Source: Glycomyces sp. L485
GTDB lineage: Bacteria > Actinomycetota > Actinomycetes > Mycobacteriales > Micromonosporaceae
Assembly (NCBI RefSeq): GCF_022548875.1
Contig: NZ_JAKZEW010000003.1
Coordinates: 1 to 64,000 of the forward strand
Length of the DNA stretch: 64,000 nucleotides
Direction: 5' to 3'
Under the pieces are notes generated by a model. It had not been told where the DNA came from, ran no database searches, and was given only the letters and a program-made list of their open reading frames with translations. The position numbers were made by a program, and so were the translations under genes. Numbering within the stretch: the stretch's first letter is position 1; every line of letters starts with the position of its first letter. Shown piece by piece: positions 31,232 through 42,297 of the stretch.

Positions 31232-32134
31232 CTACATACGGCCGTGGCGCCAACCGTCAACTGGCAGAGAGAGTTTCGAGACCAATCGCGAGGGGAATGA
31301 GCGCTCGGACATGCGCACGAGCTTCACCGGGCGGTCCGAGCGGCGGATCGTCACCGTCGAGCCGGCGGTCAGCTGCGCGACCTGTTTGCCGTCGGCGATG
31401 AGCGCTCCGGCCGTGCCGACCGATTCGACACCGATCCGGATCACCGAGGAGGAATTGATCACCATCGGCTTGGCGAACAGGGCGTGCGCGTTCATCGGCA
31501 CGACTACGAGGGCGTCCACATCGGGCCAGACGACCGGACCGCCTGCGGAGAGGGCGTGCGCGGTGGAGCCGGTCGGGGTGGCGCACAGGACGCCGTCGCT
31601 GCCGTAGCGCGAGATCCGGGAGCCGTCGATCTCGATGTACAGCTCCAGCATGCGGGCGGGCTCGGCCTTTTCGACGGCGATGTCGTTGAACGCCCACGAG
31701 TCGGTCTTCTCGCCCCTGGCGTCGACGGCCTCGACGGCTATGGTGGTTCGCTCCTCGACGAAGTAGTCGCCGGCGAGGAGGCGCGAGACGACCGTCTCGA
31801 GCTCGCCGGTCTCGGCCTCGGCGAGGAAGCCGACTTTGCCGAAGTTGACGCCGAGCAGCGGGACGTCGGCCTCGGCGGCCATCTTCGCCGAGCGCAGGAC
31901 GGTGCCGTCGCCGCCGAGGGCGAGGACTATGTCGGCGGTGGCGGTGGAGACCTCATCGGCGACCAGGAGCGCGTCGGGGTGCGTCAGGGAGCGGACCTCG
32001 CCGGAGAGGATCCGCGCGGCGACGCCGGCCTCGCGGAGGGCGGCGGCGATCTTCTCGGCGAGTTCGGCCACGTCCTGCCGGAGCGGGTGCGTCACCACCA
32101 GGACCCGACTCGGCTTCTGCTGCGACCGGCTCAC
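31232..32134 (-). CDS. nadK: NAD kinase
   Basis: 300 residues, started at a GTG with AGGAG six bases upstream. LALGGDGTVLRSAKMA carries the GGDG catalytic motif, with LLGVNFGKVGFLAE and the conserved DGVLCATPTGSTAHALSAGG. It phosphorylates NAD to NADP. In relatives it directly follows tlyA; here a cholesterol oxidase gene on the opposite strand has been placed between them. Confidence 0.96.
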   Translation of the reverse strand: MSRSQQKPSRVLVVTHPLRQDVAELAEKIAAALREAGVAARILSGEVRSLTHPDALLVADEVSTATADIVLALGGDGTVLRSAKMAAEADVPLLGVNFGKVGFLAEAETGELETVVSRLLAGDYFVEERTTIAVEAVDARGEKTDSWAFNDIAVEKAEPARMLELYIEIDGSRISRYGSDGVLCATPTGSTAHALSAGGPVVWPDVDALVVVPMNAHALFAKPMVINSSSVIRIGVESVGTAGALIADGKQVAQLTAGSTVTIRRSDRPVKLVRMSERSFPSRLVSKLSLPVDGWRHGRM

Positions 32135-32241
32135 GCGCGCTCCTTCTACGGTTCCACTCCGAAATACTCTGTACGCCCATTGACACGGCAACGAAACCCT
32201 ACCTCAACGAGATTCACCGCCAGTGGCGACGAGCTCACTCT

Positions 32242-32255
32242 AGAAAGCGCTTTCA
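32242..32255. promoter_or_regulatory. LacI-type operator upstream of the cholesterol oxidase gene
   Basis: The 12-bp core GAAAGCGCTTTC (32243-32254) is a perfect palindrome with the central CG typical of LacI-family sites. It lies about 100 bp ahead of the cholesterol oxidase ATG. The 14-mer here matches the site at 45097-45110 (read in reverse complement) at 12 of 14 positions. Confidence 0.65.
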
Positions 32256-32286
32256 TGCGCGTGCGCTCGACTCGCCACGGTCCTAG

Positions 32287-34730
<2,444 letters not shown>

Positions 34731-34761
34731 GCGGCGGCTGCGGTCTCTCTAGTCTCGGGCG

Positions 34762-34959
34762 TCAGGAGTCGTCGACGTTGCTGAGGATCTCGGACAGGCG
34801 CAGCTGGACGCCCTCGAAGACGGCGACGTGGTCGGTGACGGCCAGATCGGGCAGCGCTTCGAGCTGCCCGAGGGCAGCCTCGACCTCGGCCTCGACCTCT
34901 TCGGCGTCGCCGCCGCTCAAGCGGTGCGCCAGGCTGCCCGGCGTCGGTGCCTCGCTCAT
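34762..34959 (-). CDS. Small conserved actinobacterial protein upstream of tlyA
   Basis: 65 residues, acidic, with one amphipathic helical segment (EEVEAEVEAALGQLEALPDL). AAGGG lies six bases before the ATG. It sits where mycobacteria carry the small gene Rv1693, between the HAD phosphatase and tlyA, so it is very likely real. No known domain or function. Confidence 0.75.
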   Translation of the reverse strand: MSEAPTPGSLAHRLSGGDAEEVEAEVEAALGQLEALPDLAVTDHVAVFEGVQLRLSEILSNVDDS

Positions 34960-34961
34960 GG

Positions 34962-35372
34962 CTACCCTTCGCCGCCCAGTTCGTCGGCGTCCGCGACGGC
35001 GGTCTCCGCCGGGTCGGCCTCCAAGGGCTCGGGCTTGCGAGCGGCGCGGGACTCGGCTTCGGCCAGGCGCATGCGCAGCTCCCTGATCTCCTCCTCGGAG
35101 TGTTCGAGGCGGAGGTTGAGGTCGTCGATGTCGGCCTGAGTGGCGACGCCGATGCGGGTGAGGCCGGCGTCGACCTCGGCTCGGACGAGCCGCCCGATGT
35201 CGGTGATCGTCCGCGACCCCTGACTGCGGAACTGCTCTGTGCCCGAGCGGAGGCGGTCGGCGCCGGACCTGAGGTCCTCGCGGACCTTCCCTGCGAGGTC
35301 GCGGGCGCGCTGGCCGGAGTCGCCGGCCATGCTGAAGACGTTGTCGAAGTTGGCGCGGGTGGAGTCTGACAT
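34962..35372 (-). CDS. Coiled-coil (phasin-like) small protein
   Basis: 136 residues starting at an ATG with GGAG eight bases upstream. It is almost entirely helical: polar residues about 1-60, then DDLNLRLEHSEEEIRELRMR as a heptad coiled coil, and an acidic Ala/Pro-rich tail. Proteins of this kind are often annotated phasin-like or as simple coiled-coil proteins. It ends 2 bp before the next small gene and is divergent from the first SCP2 gene. No function is assigned. Confidence 0.7.
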   Translation of the reverse strand: MSDSTRANFDNVFSMAGDSGQRARDLAGKVREDLRSGADRLRSGTEQFRSQGSRTITDIGRLVRAEVDAGLTRIGVATQADIDDLNLRLEHSEEEIRELRMRLAEAESRAARKPEPLEADPAETAVADADELGGEG

Positions 35373-35535
35373 GGCGCCGCTCCTTCCTGATCGGCTAGGT
35401 GGGGCGTCGGCTCGTGGCACTCTCAACGGTACTGCCAACCTACCGGGGGCGGGTCGCCGCCACCATTTCGTACTTGCCGGTAACCTTTTGGTCGGGCGCA
35501 CTGCCGCGTCCCCGCCGATCGAACAGGAGGGCACC

Positions 35536-35874
35536 ATGGCCACCGTCGACGAATGCCGGACCGCTCTGGAGCAGTTCGCCGCGAACCTCGCCGCGAACCC
35601 GAAGTCCGTACGCAAGCTCACCGGGTTCCAGCGAACCCTGGCGTGCGACATCACCGACTTGAACGTGTCGTTCCACGGGAGGTTCGACGGGGGCAAGCTC
35701 GTCGGCATCACCGACGGCGACGAGCCGGACGCTGAGATCCGGATGATCGTCTCCTCCGACGACCTGCTGGAGCTCGTCGACGGCGATCTCGACTTCATGA
35801 AGGCGTTCACCGCCGGGCGCGTGAAGATCAAGGCGAACATGATGGACCTGATGAAGCTGCGCGGCGTCCTCTAG
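35536..35874 (+). CDS. SCP2 sterol-carrier-domain protein, copy 1
   Basis: 112 residues, essentially one SCP2 domain. FQRTLACDITDLNVSF, GGKLVGITDG and DAEIRMIVSSDDLLELVDG mark the fold, and KAFTAGRVKIKANMMDLMKL the C-terminal helix. The fold binds lipids or sterols. AGGAGG lies just ahead of the ATG. The next gene is a paralogue of about half identity by eye. A link with the nearby cholesterol oxidase is suggestive, but SCP2 genes also occur near tlyA in actinobacteria without one. Confidence 0.85.
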   Translation: MATVDECRTALEQFAANLAANPKSVRKLTGFQRTLACDITDLNVSFHGRFDGGKLVGITDGDEPDAEIRMIVSSDDLLELVDGDLDFMKAFTAGRVKIKANMMDLMKLRGVL

Positions 35875-36057
35875 CGGCACTGTCCGAGCCGGCGCGCCGG
35901 GTGGCGCCCGGCTCGGTCCGCGAGGCCCCGCCCGGTCGTCACCGTCCGTCGTCGTCATGTGGACTCCTGGTCGGCCGCAAAGGCATTCAGGTGACGTTGT
36001 AATCTTCTGGCCAGCCGAGCTCTTCGTGCTATAGATGATCTAATTCGGGAGGACCGT

Positions 36058-36405
36058 ATGGCCACTGTTGACGAATGCCGCAACGTACTGGAGAAGCTGG
36101 CGGGCAAAGTCGCCAAGAAGTCGGGCGACTTCGACGGACTTGACGGGTTCGAACGCACGCTGGCCTGCGACATCACCGACCTCGACACCTCGTTCAACGC
36201 GTCGATCTCCGAAGGCAAGCTGGCCAACCTCATGGACGGCGACAACGCGGACGCCGAGGTCCGCGTCTCGGTCGCCTCGGACGACCTCGTCGCCCTGTCC
36301 AAGAAGGAGCTCAAGCCGGCCAAGGCGTTCCTGACCGGCAAGATCAAGGTCAAGGCGAGCGTCAAGGACCTCGCCAAGCTCCGCAAGGCCCTCAAGGTCG
36401 ACTAG
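36058..36405 (+). CDS. SCP2 sterol-carrier-domain protein, copy 2
   Basis: 115 residues, opening with the same MATVDECR as copy 1 and sharing RTLACDITDL and DAEVRVSVASDDL. It is more lysine-rich than copy 1 (KSGDFDGLDG, KKELKPAKAF, KLRKALKVD). GGGAGG precedes the ATG. The 183-bp gap between copies is long enough for a separate promoter. A strong terminator follows. It arose by tandem duplication; the charge change hints at a different ligand or partner. Confidence 0.87.
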   Translation: MATVDECRNVLEKLAGKVAKKSGDFDGLDGFERTLACDITDLDTSFNASISEGKLANLMDGDNADAEVRVSVASDDLVALSKKELKPAKAFLTGKIKVKASVKDLAKLRKALKVD

Positions 36406-36422
36406 TCGGAACAAAGCGCACG

Positions 36423-36449
36423 AGCCCGGACCGCTACGCGGTCCGGGCT
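36423..36449. terminator. Strong hairpin terminator between convergent genes
   Basis: A perfect 12-bp stem AGCCCGGACCGC (36423-36434) pairs with 36438-36449 around a 3-nt loop, in the 49-bp gap between SCP2 copy 2 and the HAD gene. GC-rich and bidirectional, with short T runs only. Confidence 0.75.
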
Positions 36450-36454
36450 CTCCG

Positions 36455-37486
36455 CTATGCCAGGAGCTTCTCGGCGGCCCCGCCGACCGGCTTCGGCGGC
36501 CTGGTCGGATCACACCGGCGCATGTCGGCCGCGGCCCAGGTCAGCTCGCAGAGCGCCCGCCAACCGTCCAGGTCGGCGCCTTCGCCGGCGAGCAGGACGC
36601 CGTCGCCGTCGAGCGAGGCGGTCCAACCGCCGCATTCGACCGCGTCGACCGCCTCGTTCCATTTCGGCTCGGGATGGGTCTCGGTCAGTGCGGCGAGGCT
36701 CCAGCCGAGGTAGGTGGGCCGCTGCTCGGGCGGCAGGACGAGCGCGCCGCGGGGCGACACGACGCCGGTGAACACCAGCAGCGAGTCGATCCCGGCGCGG
36801 TTGGCGCCTTCGATGTCCGAGTCCGGGCGGTCGCCGACCATGATCGCGCGGCCACCGGGCTTGCGGGCCAGCGCGGACTGGTAGATCGGCTGCTGCGGCT
36901 TGCCCGCGACGAGGTCCGGACCGCGGTTCAGCGCGATCGCGACGGCCTCGGCGAGGGCGCCCATGCCCGGCAGCGGGCCGTCGGGCGTGGGCAGGGTGGC
37001 GTCGAGGTTGGCGACGGCCCAGAACGCACCCTGGCGCGCGGCGATCGTGACCGCGGCGAGGTCGCGCCAGTTGGTGTCGGGCGTGTACCCGAACGCCACC
37101 GCCTCGGCCTCCCTGGGCTCGTCGGTCAGGAGGAGCCCTTCGGCCTCGATGGCCTCGCGCAGCGCCTTCGATCCGGTCGACAGGACCGTGCCGCCTTCGC
37201 CGATGTGCTGGACGATGCCCGATGCGACCACTTGCGCCGAGGTGAGCACCTCGTCGGCCCGGGCGGGGATGTCCATGCCGCGCAGGGCTTCGGCGACGGC
37301 TTCGGGGCTGCGGGAGGCGTTGTTGGTGACGAACACCGGTTCGCAGGCCAGGCCCGGGAGCGCGCCTACGGTTGCGGCGGCCTCCGGGATCGGCTGCTGG
37401 AGCAGGTAGACGACGCCGTCGAGATCGAGCAGCGCCAGGTCGTATGCGGCGGCGAGCGCCTCAGTCGCGGCGTTGAGTCGCGTCAT
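36455..37486 (-). CDS. HAD-superfamily IIA phosphatase (Rv1692-like)
   Basis: 343 residues. LALLDLDGVVYLLQQPIPEA is motif I with the nucleophilic Asp, FVTNNASRSPEAVAEAL motif II, and MVGDRPDSDIEGANRAGIDSLLVFTGV motifs III/IV. The synteny with tlyA and the TPR gene matches Rv1692, which has been described as a glycerol-3-phosphate phosphatase. The C-terminal 90 residues are less conserved. It overlaps the TPR gene stop by 26 bp. Confidence 0.9.
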   Translation of the reverse strand: MTRLNAATEALAAAYDLALLDLDGVVYLLQQPIPEAAATVGALPGLACEPVFVTNNASRSPEAVAEALRGMDIPARADEVLTSAQVVASGIVQHIGEGGTVLSTGSKALREAIEAEGLLLTDEPREAEAVAFGYTPDTNWRDLAAVTIAARQGAFWAVANLDATLPTPDGPLPGMGALAEAVAIALNRGPDLVAGKPQQPIYQSALARKPGGRAIMVGDRPDSDIEGANRAGIDSLLVFTGVVSPRGALVLPPEQRPTYLGWSLAALTETHPEPKWNEAVDAVECGGWTASLDGDGVLLAGEGADLDGWRALCELTWAAADMRRCDPTRPPKPVGGAAEKLLA

Positions 37487-39035
37487 CGGTCTCCTCTGGG
37501 GTGGGGGTCCGGTCCCCCTCGTTCGCTTCTTCGTCCTCGTCGTCTTCGTCGAGGTCGCTGTCGTACTCCTCGTCGAACTCGTCGTCGAGTTCGTCTTCGA
37601 GCTCGTCGAAGTCGACGCCTTCGAGTTCGAGCAGTCGCTCGGCCGCGCCGGTCTCGCCGGCGACGTCGGCGGCGACGGCCTTGGAGAGCCATTCGCGGGC
37701 CTCGCCTTCGCGCCCGTCGGCCAGGAGGCCTTCTGCGTAGGCGTAGCGCAGGCGCGCGACCCACGGTTCGGTCTTCGGCGAGTTGAGGGCGGCGACCTTG
37801 AGCATCGCCGTGGCGGCCTCGCCCATGTCCATGTCGCGGCGGGCGCCGGAGGCGACGATGAGCAGTTCGACGCGAACCTCCGGGTCGATGCCCTCGTCGT
37901 CGCCGTATTCGCGGTAGAGGTCGATGGCGCGCTCGGGATGGCCGGCGGCGCGCTCGCAGTCGGCGATCATCGCGACGTGGTCGCGCGTGCCGCCGAGCCT
38001 CTGGGCGGCGCGGAGCTCGTTCATGGCCAGCTGCCATTCGCCGGCGCCGTAGGCGGCCACGCCGGTGACCTCGCGGACGATGGCGACGCGGGAGGCCTTG
38101 CGGCGGGCATAGCGGGCTTGTTCGAGGGCGCCTTCGATGTCGTCCTCGGCCAGGAGCGCGGCGGCGGCGATGAGCCGGTTGCCGACGGCCTCGGCGAGCT
38201 GCTTGTTCAGGCTGCGGAGCCCGGCCTTGGTCTCCTTGTCGAGCTGGTCGAAGCCGTACTCGAGGCCTTCGGGGAGGTCGGGGGCCTGGTCGGACTCGCC
38301 CATGCGGATCGGACCCTCGTGTCCGGCCTCGCGCTCTTCGAGCGGGCGCAGGCCGTCGCGGCCCCGCTTGGGTTTGCCGTCTCGGCCGAAGCGGTCGTCG
38401 TCGCGAGTGGGTCGGCGGTCGTCGCGGCGGTCGGACTGGCGGCGGTCGCCGCGGTCGTCACGGCGCGGACGGTCGTCGCGGTTCTCGAACCGGCGCGGAC
38501 GGTCCTCGTCCCTGCGAGGACGGTCGTCACGGTGCCCGCCACGGCCACCGCGGTCGTCACGGCGGGGACGGTCGTCGCGGTTCTCGAAGCGCCTGGGACG
38601 GTCGTCGCGGTCGCGATGCGGCCGGTCGTCCCGACCCTCGTAACGCCTCGGGCGGTCGTCGCGGCGGTCGGACTGACGCCGGTCGCCGCGGTCGTCACGG
38701 CGCGGACGGTCATCGCGGTTCTCGAACCGGCGCGGACGGTCCTCATCCCTGCGAGGACGGTCGTCACGGTGCCCGCCACGGCCACCGCGATCGTCACGGC
38801 GCGGACGGTCATCCCGGCCTTCGAAGCGCCTGGGACGGTCGTCGCGGTCCCTGCCGTCGCCGCCTCGGGGGCGGTCGTCGCGGCCGTGGCCGCGGCCGTC
38901 GCGGTCGTCATGCCGACGCTCGCCGCCACGACCCTGCCGGTCGCGGTCTCGGTCGCCGCCCTCGCGGCGTCCGTAGCCACCGCGGCCACCTCGTCGGTCG
39001 TCTCCGCCCCTGTGGGCGCGGCCATCGTCAGCCAC
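37461..39035 (-). CDS. TPR protein with Arg/Asp-rich N-terminal repeats (Rv1691-like)
   Basis: 524 residues from a GTG with GGGGGAGG five bases upstream. Residues about 1-225 are low complexity, built from DDRPRR, RFENR and GGRGG units, and include a 79-residue tandem duplication (65-143 and 144-207). Residues about 250-480 are helical TPR-like pairs. The C-terminus is strongly acidic (about 485-524). The position between tyrS and the HAD gene matches Rv1691. The Arg-rich and acidic tails suggest RNA binding or self-association, but that is inference. Confidence 0.85.
   Translation of the reverse strand: MADDGRAHRGGDDRRGGRGGYGRREGGDRDRDRQGRGGERRHDDRDGRGHGRDDRPRGGDGRDRDDRPRRFEGRDDRPRRDDRGGRGGHRDDRPRRDEDRPRRFENRDDRPRRDDRGDRRQSDRRDDRPRRYEGRDDRPHRDRDDRPRRFENRDDRPRRDDRGGRGGHRDDRPRRDEDRPRRFENRDDRPRRDDRGDRRQSDRRDDRRPTRDDDRFGRDGKPKRGRDGLRPLEEREAGHEGPIRMGESDQAPDLPEGLEYGFDQLDKETKAGLRSLNKQLAEAVGNRLIAAAALLAEDDIEGALEQARYARRKASRVAIVREVTGVAAYGAGEWQLAMNELRAAQRLGGTRDHVAMIADCERAAGHPERAIDLYREYGDDEGIDPEVRVELLIVASGARRDMDMGEAATAMLKVAALNSPKTEPWVARLRYAYAEGLLADGREGEAREWLSKAVAADVAGETGAAERLLELEGVDFDELEDELDDEFDEEYDSDLDEDDEDEEANEGDRTPTPEETDDATQRRD
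38415..38843. repeat. 237-bp in-frame tandem duplication inside the TPR gene
   Basis: Two head-to-tail copies with a 237-bp period (79 codons), the second cut short at 192 bp. They differ by a handful of bases, mostly synonymous, such as GTCGTC versus GTCATC. Each copy is itself made of shorter DDRPRR-coding units of about 30-50 bp, so copy-number change by slippage or recombination is likely. Confidence 0.85.
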
Positions 39036-39083
39036 GTCGTCCTCCCCCTGTGTTCACCTGGCAAAACCAATCAAGTGTATGCC

Positions 39084-40340
39084 TCAGGTGAAAAGCTCCA
39101 CTCCGGCGACGGTCTTTTTTCCGCGCCGGATCACTGCGTAACGGCCGTGCAGCAGGTCAGCGGGGTCGAGTGCCACCGCAGGGTCGGTGACGCGGACGTT
39201 GTTCACGTACGCGCCGCCCTCCTTCGCCGCGCGGCGGGCCTCCCCGAGGCTCGCGACGACGCCGGACTCCTTCATCGCTTCGGCGACGGTGACCTCAGGC
39301 TTGTGGATCTCGGCCAGGCCGGCCTCGACCAGCGCGGCACGCAGCGTCGGCTCGGGGAGATCGCTGAGCTCGCCTCGGCCGAAGAGTGCCTGTGAGGCGG
39401 CGATGACGTGGGCGGTCTCGTCTGCGCCGTGCAGCAGCGTCGTGAGCTCCTCGGCCAAAGCCTTCTGGGCCAGTCGCGCGGCGGGCCTCTCTTCGGTGGC
39501 GCGCTCGAGTTCGGCGATCTCCTCGTGGGTCTTGAACGAGAAGTACTTGAGGTAGCGCCCGACGTCGGCGTCACTGGAGTTGAACCAGAACTGGTAGAAC
39601 GCGTACGGGCTGGTCAGCTCGGCGTCGAGCCAGACGGCGCCGCCTTCGGTCTTGCCGAACTTGGTGCCGTCGGCCTTGGTGACCAGCGGGGTGACGAAGG
39701 CGTGGACGCTCTCGCCCGCGCGACGGCGGATGAAGTCGACCCCGGCGGTTATGTTGCCCCACTGGTCAGAGCCTCCGAACTGCAGGGTGCAGCCGTGGCG
39801 GCGGTTGAGTTCGAAGAAGTCGTTGGACTGGAGCAGTTGGTAGGAGAACTCGGTGAACGAGATGCCGGACTCCAGGCGGGCCTTGACGACCTCGCGGGCG
39901 AGCATCTTGGAGACCGGGAAGTGCTTGCCGACGTCGCGCAGGAACTCCACGACCCCCATCTCGCTGGTCCAGTCGAGGTTGTTGACCGCGACGGCGGCGT
40001 TGTCGCCGTCGTAGGTGACGAAGGGGGCCAGCTGACCTCGGATCTCGTCGACCCAGCCGGCGACGACCTCGGGCGGGTTGAGAGCCCGCTCACCGGCTTC
40101 CTTGGGGTCGCCGATCTGGCCGGTGGCGCCGCCGACGAGCAGCAGCGGGCGCAGCCCGGCCAGCTGGAGGCGGCGGGCGGTCAGCACCTGCATGAGGTGG
40201 CCGACGTGCAGGCTCACGGCCGTGGGGTCGAACCCGACGTAGAACGTGACCTGTCCCGCGTCGAGGTGCCCGCGCAGGGCGTCGAGGTCGGTCGAGTCTT
40301 GGATGAGGCCGCGCCAGGCCAGGTCGTCGAGAATATGCAC
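39084..40340 (-). CDS. tyrS: Tyrosyl-tRNA synthetase
   Basis: 418 residues from a GTG. The class I HIGH motif appears as HVGH (45-48) in FDPTAVSLHVGHLM, and the KMSKS motif as KFGKT in ADGTKFGKTEGGAVWL. A C-terminal S4 domain (SLGEARRAAKEGGAYVNNVRV) completes the bacterial TyrRS layout. It charges tRNA-Tyr. It marks the left edge of the conserved tyrS-TPR-HAD-tlyA block. Confidence 0.96.
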   Translation of the reverse strand: MHILDDLAWRGLIQDSTDLDALRGHLDAGQVTFYVGFDPTAVSLHVGHLMQVLTARRLQLAGLRPLLLVGGATGQIGDPKEAGERALNPPEVVAGWVDEIRGQLAPFVTYDGDNAAVAVNNLDWTSEMGVVEFLRDVGKHFPVSKMLAREVVKARLESGISFTEFSYQLLQSNDFFELNRRHGCTLQFGGSDQWGNITAGVDFIRRRAGESVHAFVTPLVTKADGTKFGKTEGGAVWLDAELTSPYAFYQFWFNSSDADVGRYLKYFSFKTHEEIAELERATEERPAARLAQKALAEELTTLLHGADETAHVIAASQALFGRGELSDLPEPTLRAALVEAGLAEIHKPEVTVAEAMKESGVVASLGEARRAAKEGGAYVNNVRVTDPAVALDPADLLHGRYAVIRRGKKTVAGVELFT

Positions 40341-40374
40341 GGTCCCATTGTGCCTTAGCGGGTGAAACGCTTTT

Positions 40375-42297
40375 CTAGACGCTCGGCTCGGAGTCGGCGC
40401 CGTCGGCGGCCTCCCGCAGCCGGACTGCGGCTTCGATATGGACGCGCATGACTTCGGCGGCGGCGTTCTTGGCGGCCTGCTTGTTGGGGCCGGCGCCCTC
40501 GGCGTCGACGCTGACGTGGCTGGTGTCGAGATTCGCGGAGGCCTTGCAGGTGAAGACCCGTTCGTGCGAGGGGCCTTCGGCCTCGAACCCCCATTCGAGG
40601 TGGCGGATGACGCCGCGAGCGGCATAGATCTGGACGGCCTCGACGGGATTGAGGCCGGCGTCTACGAGGTCCGTCTTCGGCGGCTCGGGTGGGGCCGGGT
40701 CCGGGGCCTCGTCGCCGGACAGGTCGGGCAGGTCGGCGAGCGCTGCGGCCAGCGCGAGGGCGGCGTGGTTGCGGGCGTCCTTCTTGGTGCGCTGCGTGCG
40801 CCCCGGGGAGCGGCGTCGCTCACCGTCGAAGCGGATCTCCAGGCTGGCGGTGAAGGCCGGGGCGCCGCTGTCGCCGGCCGAGTCCAGCTCCCAGAGCACG
40901 TCCTCGGGGCCGATGGGGCCGCCGAGGCGGTCCTGAAGATACTTGTTGACCAGTGAGACCGCTTCGTGCGGCCGTTGGGCGATCCGCCGGTTGAGCCGGT
41001 CGCGCAGCGCGGCGAACGCGGGGGTCTTGCCGTAGAAGTAGAGCTCGCCGAATTCGCGCAGTTGGAGTTCCTCTGCGTCGAGGCGGCGCTCGGCGTCCTC
41101 GGCGAGCCCGGCGGGGACCTCGCCGCGTTCGACCGCGACGCGCAGGACCTTCGCGAACTCCGGGTAGGCCAGGGCGGTGAAGTCGGCCTTTTCGAGGCGG
41201 CGCTCGGCGACCTCCTTGGCGCGTTTGCGGAAGTGCTCGGCGGTGCGTTCGCGTTCCTCGGCTATGCGGGTGTTGATCTCCTCGCCGAGCGCGGCGAGTT
41301 CCTCGGCCGCGTAAGGGCTGGGCCCGCCGGCGACTGCGGCCATGAGGATCCTCTGGGTGACCAGGTCGGGATAGCGCCGGATCGGGCTGGTCGCGTGCGT
41401 GTAGACCGGCAGCTGGAGGCCGTGGTGGCCGTGGACGGTGGGGCCGTAGGTGGCCGAGCGGGCGACCATGCGCATGCGTGCCCGGAGCATCTCGAACGCC
41501 CCGGTGTCGCCGGTGGCGGCGACGGTGTCGAGTTCGGCGCGGAGTTCGGCGGGGTCGCCGGCGACCGCGGCGAGCCGGTGGTTGCGGAACAGGATCGGCA
41601 GGTCCCGTCCGGCCGCCCAGGCGGCGATCTGCGCGTTCGCGGCGACCATGAACTCCTGGACGATGATGTACCCGGAGTTGCGTTCGGCGTTCTCGAGGCG
41701 CACGATGTGGCCTTCCTCGTCGGTGGCGAAGCCGCTGAGGAGGTCGTAGAAGGCGAGGGCTCCGGTGGCGCGTCGGGCGGCCAGCGCCGTCTGCGCGAAG
41801 CGCAGCGCCAGCGCGAGGGTGGCGTGGAGCGGGTGGGCCGGGTCGGCGGCGGCTTCGGCGGCCTCGCCGTGGGTCATGGCCCAGGAACGGGTGAGGCGAC
41901 CGGGTCCGAGGTCGGCGTGGCGGACGCGGCCCTCGGAGTCGACGCGGAGGTGGACGGCGAAGGTCTCATTGACGCGGCCCTCTTCGAGGGAGGCGCGCTC
42001 TTCCACGGGCCGGGGCAGCATGCGCCTGGTGCGTTCGGGCCGGTAGCGAGTGTGGACGCGTTCGCGCGCTTCGAGGTCGGAGCGGTGTCCGATGGGGACG
42101 TGGTCGGCGACGCGGGCGATGTGCACCCAGACGTCGTACCCGTCGTCCCCGGGCTCGATCCAGATGGCGTCGTCGCGGTCGACGGTGGTCTCGGCGTCGA
42201 TCATGACGCCGGTCTCGGCTGGGTTGTAGTCGGCCAACTGCGCTCCTTCGGTGTCCAGCGACGATGGTAGCCGCCGCCGGACACCGAGGTTGCTCAC
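40375..42297 (-). CDS. RNB-domain ribonuclease fused to two dsRNA-binding domains
   Basis: 640 residues from the GTG overlapping the cupin stop (GTGA). Residues about 22-316 are an RNase II-type RNB domain: Asp34, Asp40, Asp42 and Asp43 in the metal-binding DAETTVDRDDAIW, RNSGYIIVQEFMVAAN, and HATSPIRRYPDLV at 301-313. A helical linker follows. Residues about 445-524 (AVSLVNKYLQDRL, then KKDARNHAALALAAAL) and 548-620 (NPVEAVQIYAARG, then NKQAAKNAAAEVM) look like dsRBDs in place of the usual S1 domain. The cold-shock domains of RNase II/R are also missing. It should be a 3'-5' exoribonuclease with altered RNA targeting. Confidence 0.85.
   Translation of the reverse strand: MSNLGVRRRLPSSLDTEGAQLADYNPAETGVMIDAETTVDRDDAIWIEPGDDGYDVWVHIARVADHVPIGHRSDLEARERVHTRYRPERTRRMLPRPVEERASLEEGRVNETFAVHLRVDSEGRVRHADLGPGRLTRSWAMTHGEAAEAAADPAHPLHATLALALRFAQTALAARRATGALAFYDLLSGFATDEEGHIVRLENAERNSGYIIVQEFMVAANAQIAAWAAGRDLPILFRNHRLAAVAGDPAELRAELDTVAATGDTGAFEMLRARMRMVARSATYGPTVHGHHGLQLPVYTHATSPIRRYPDLVTQRILMAAVAGGPSPYAAEELAALGEEINTRIAEERERTAEHFRKRAKEVAERRLEKADFTALAYPEFAKVLRVAVERGEVPAGLAEDAERRLDAEELQLREFGELYFYGKTPAFAALRDRLNRRIAQRPHEAVSLVNKYLQDRLGGPIGPEDVLWELDSAGDSGAPAFTASLEIRFDGERRRSPGRTQRTKKDARNHAALALAAALADLPDLSGDEAPDPAPPEPPKTDLVDAGLNPVEAVQIYAARGVIRHLEWGFEAEGPSHERVFTCKASANLDTSHVSVDAEGAGPNKQAAKNAAAEVMRVHIEAAVRLREAADGADSEPSV

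Noticed and set aside
28209-31607. 1132-residue plus-strand open frame
   Set aside because: Antisense to steA, recN and nadK, which have clear family motifs; no motif in the open frame.
38395-38850. Possible CRISPR array from regular short repeats
   Set aside because: The repeats are in frame, code DDRPRR-type residues, have no unique spacers of constant length and belong to one protein.
40360-40376. LacI-like TGAAACGCTTTTCT at the end of the RNB gene before tyrS
   Set aside because: The two arms are not symmetric around a CG centre, and most of it lies at a gene junction; weaker than the 32242 and 45097 sites.
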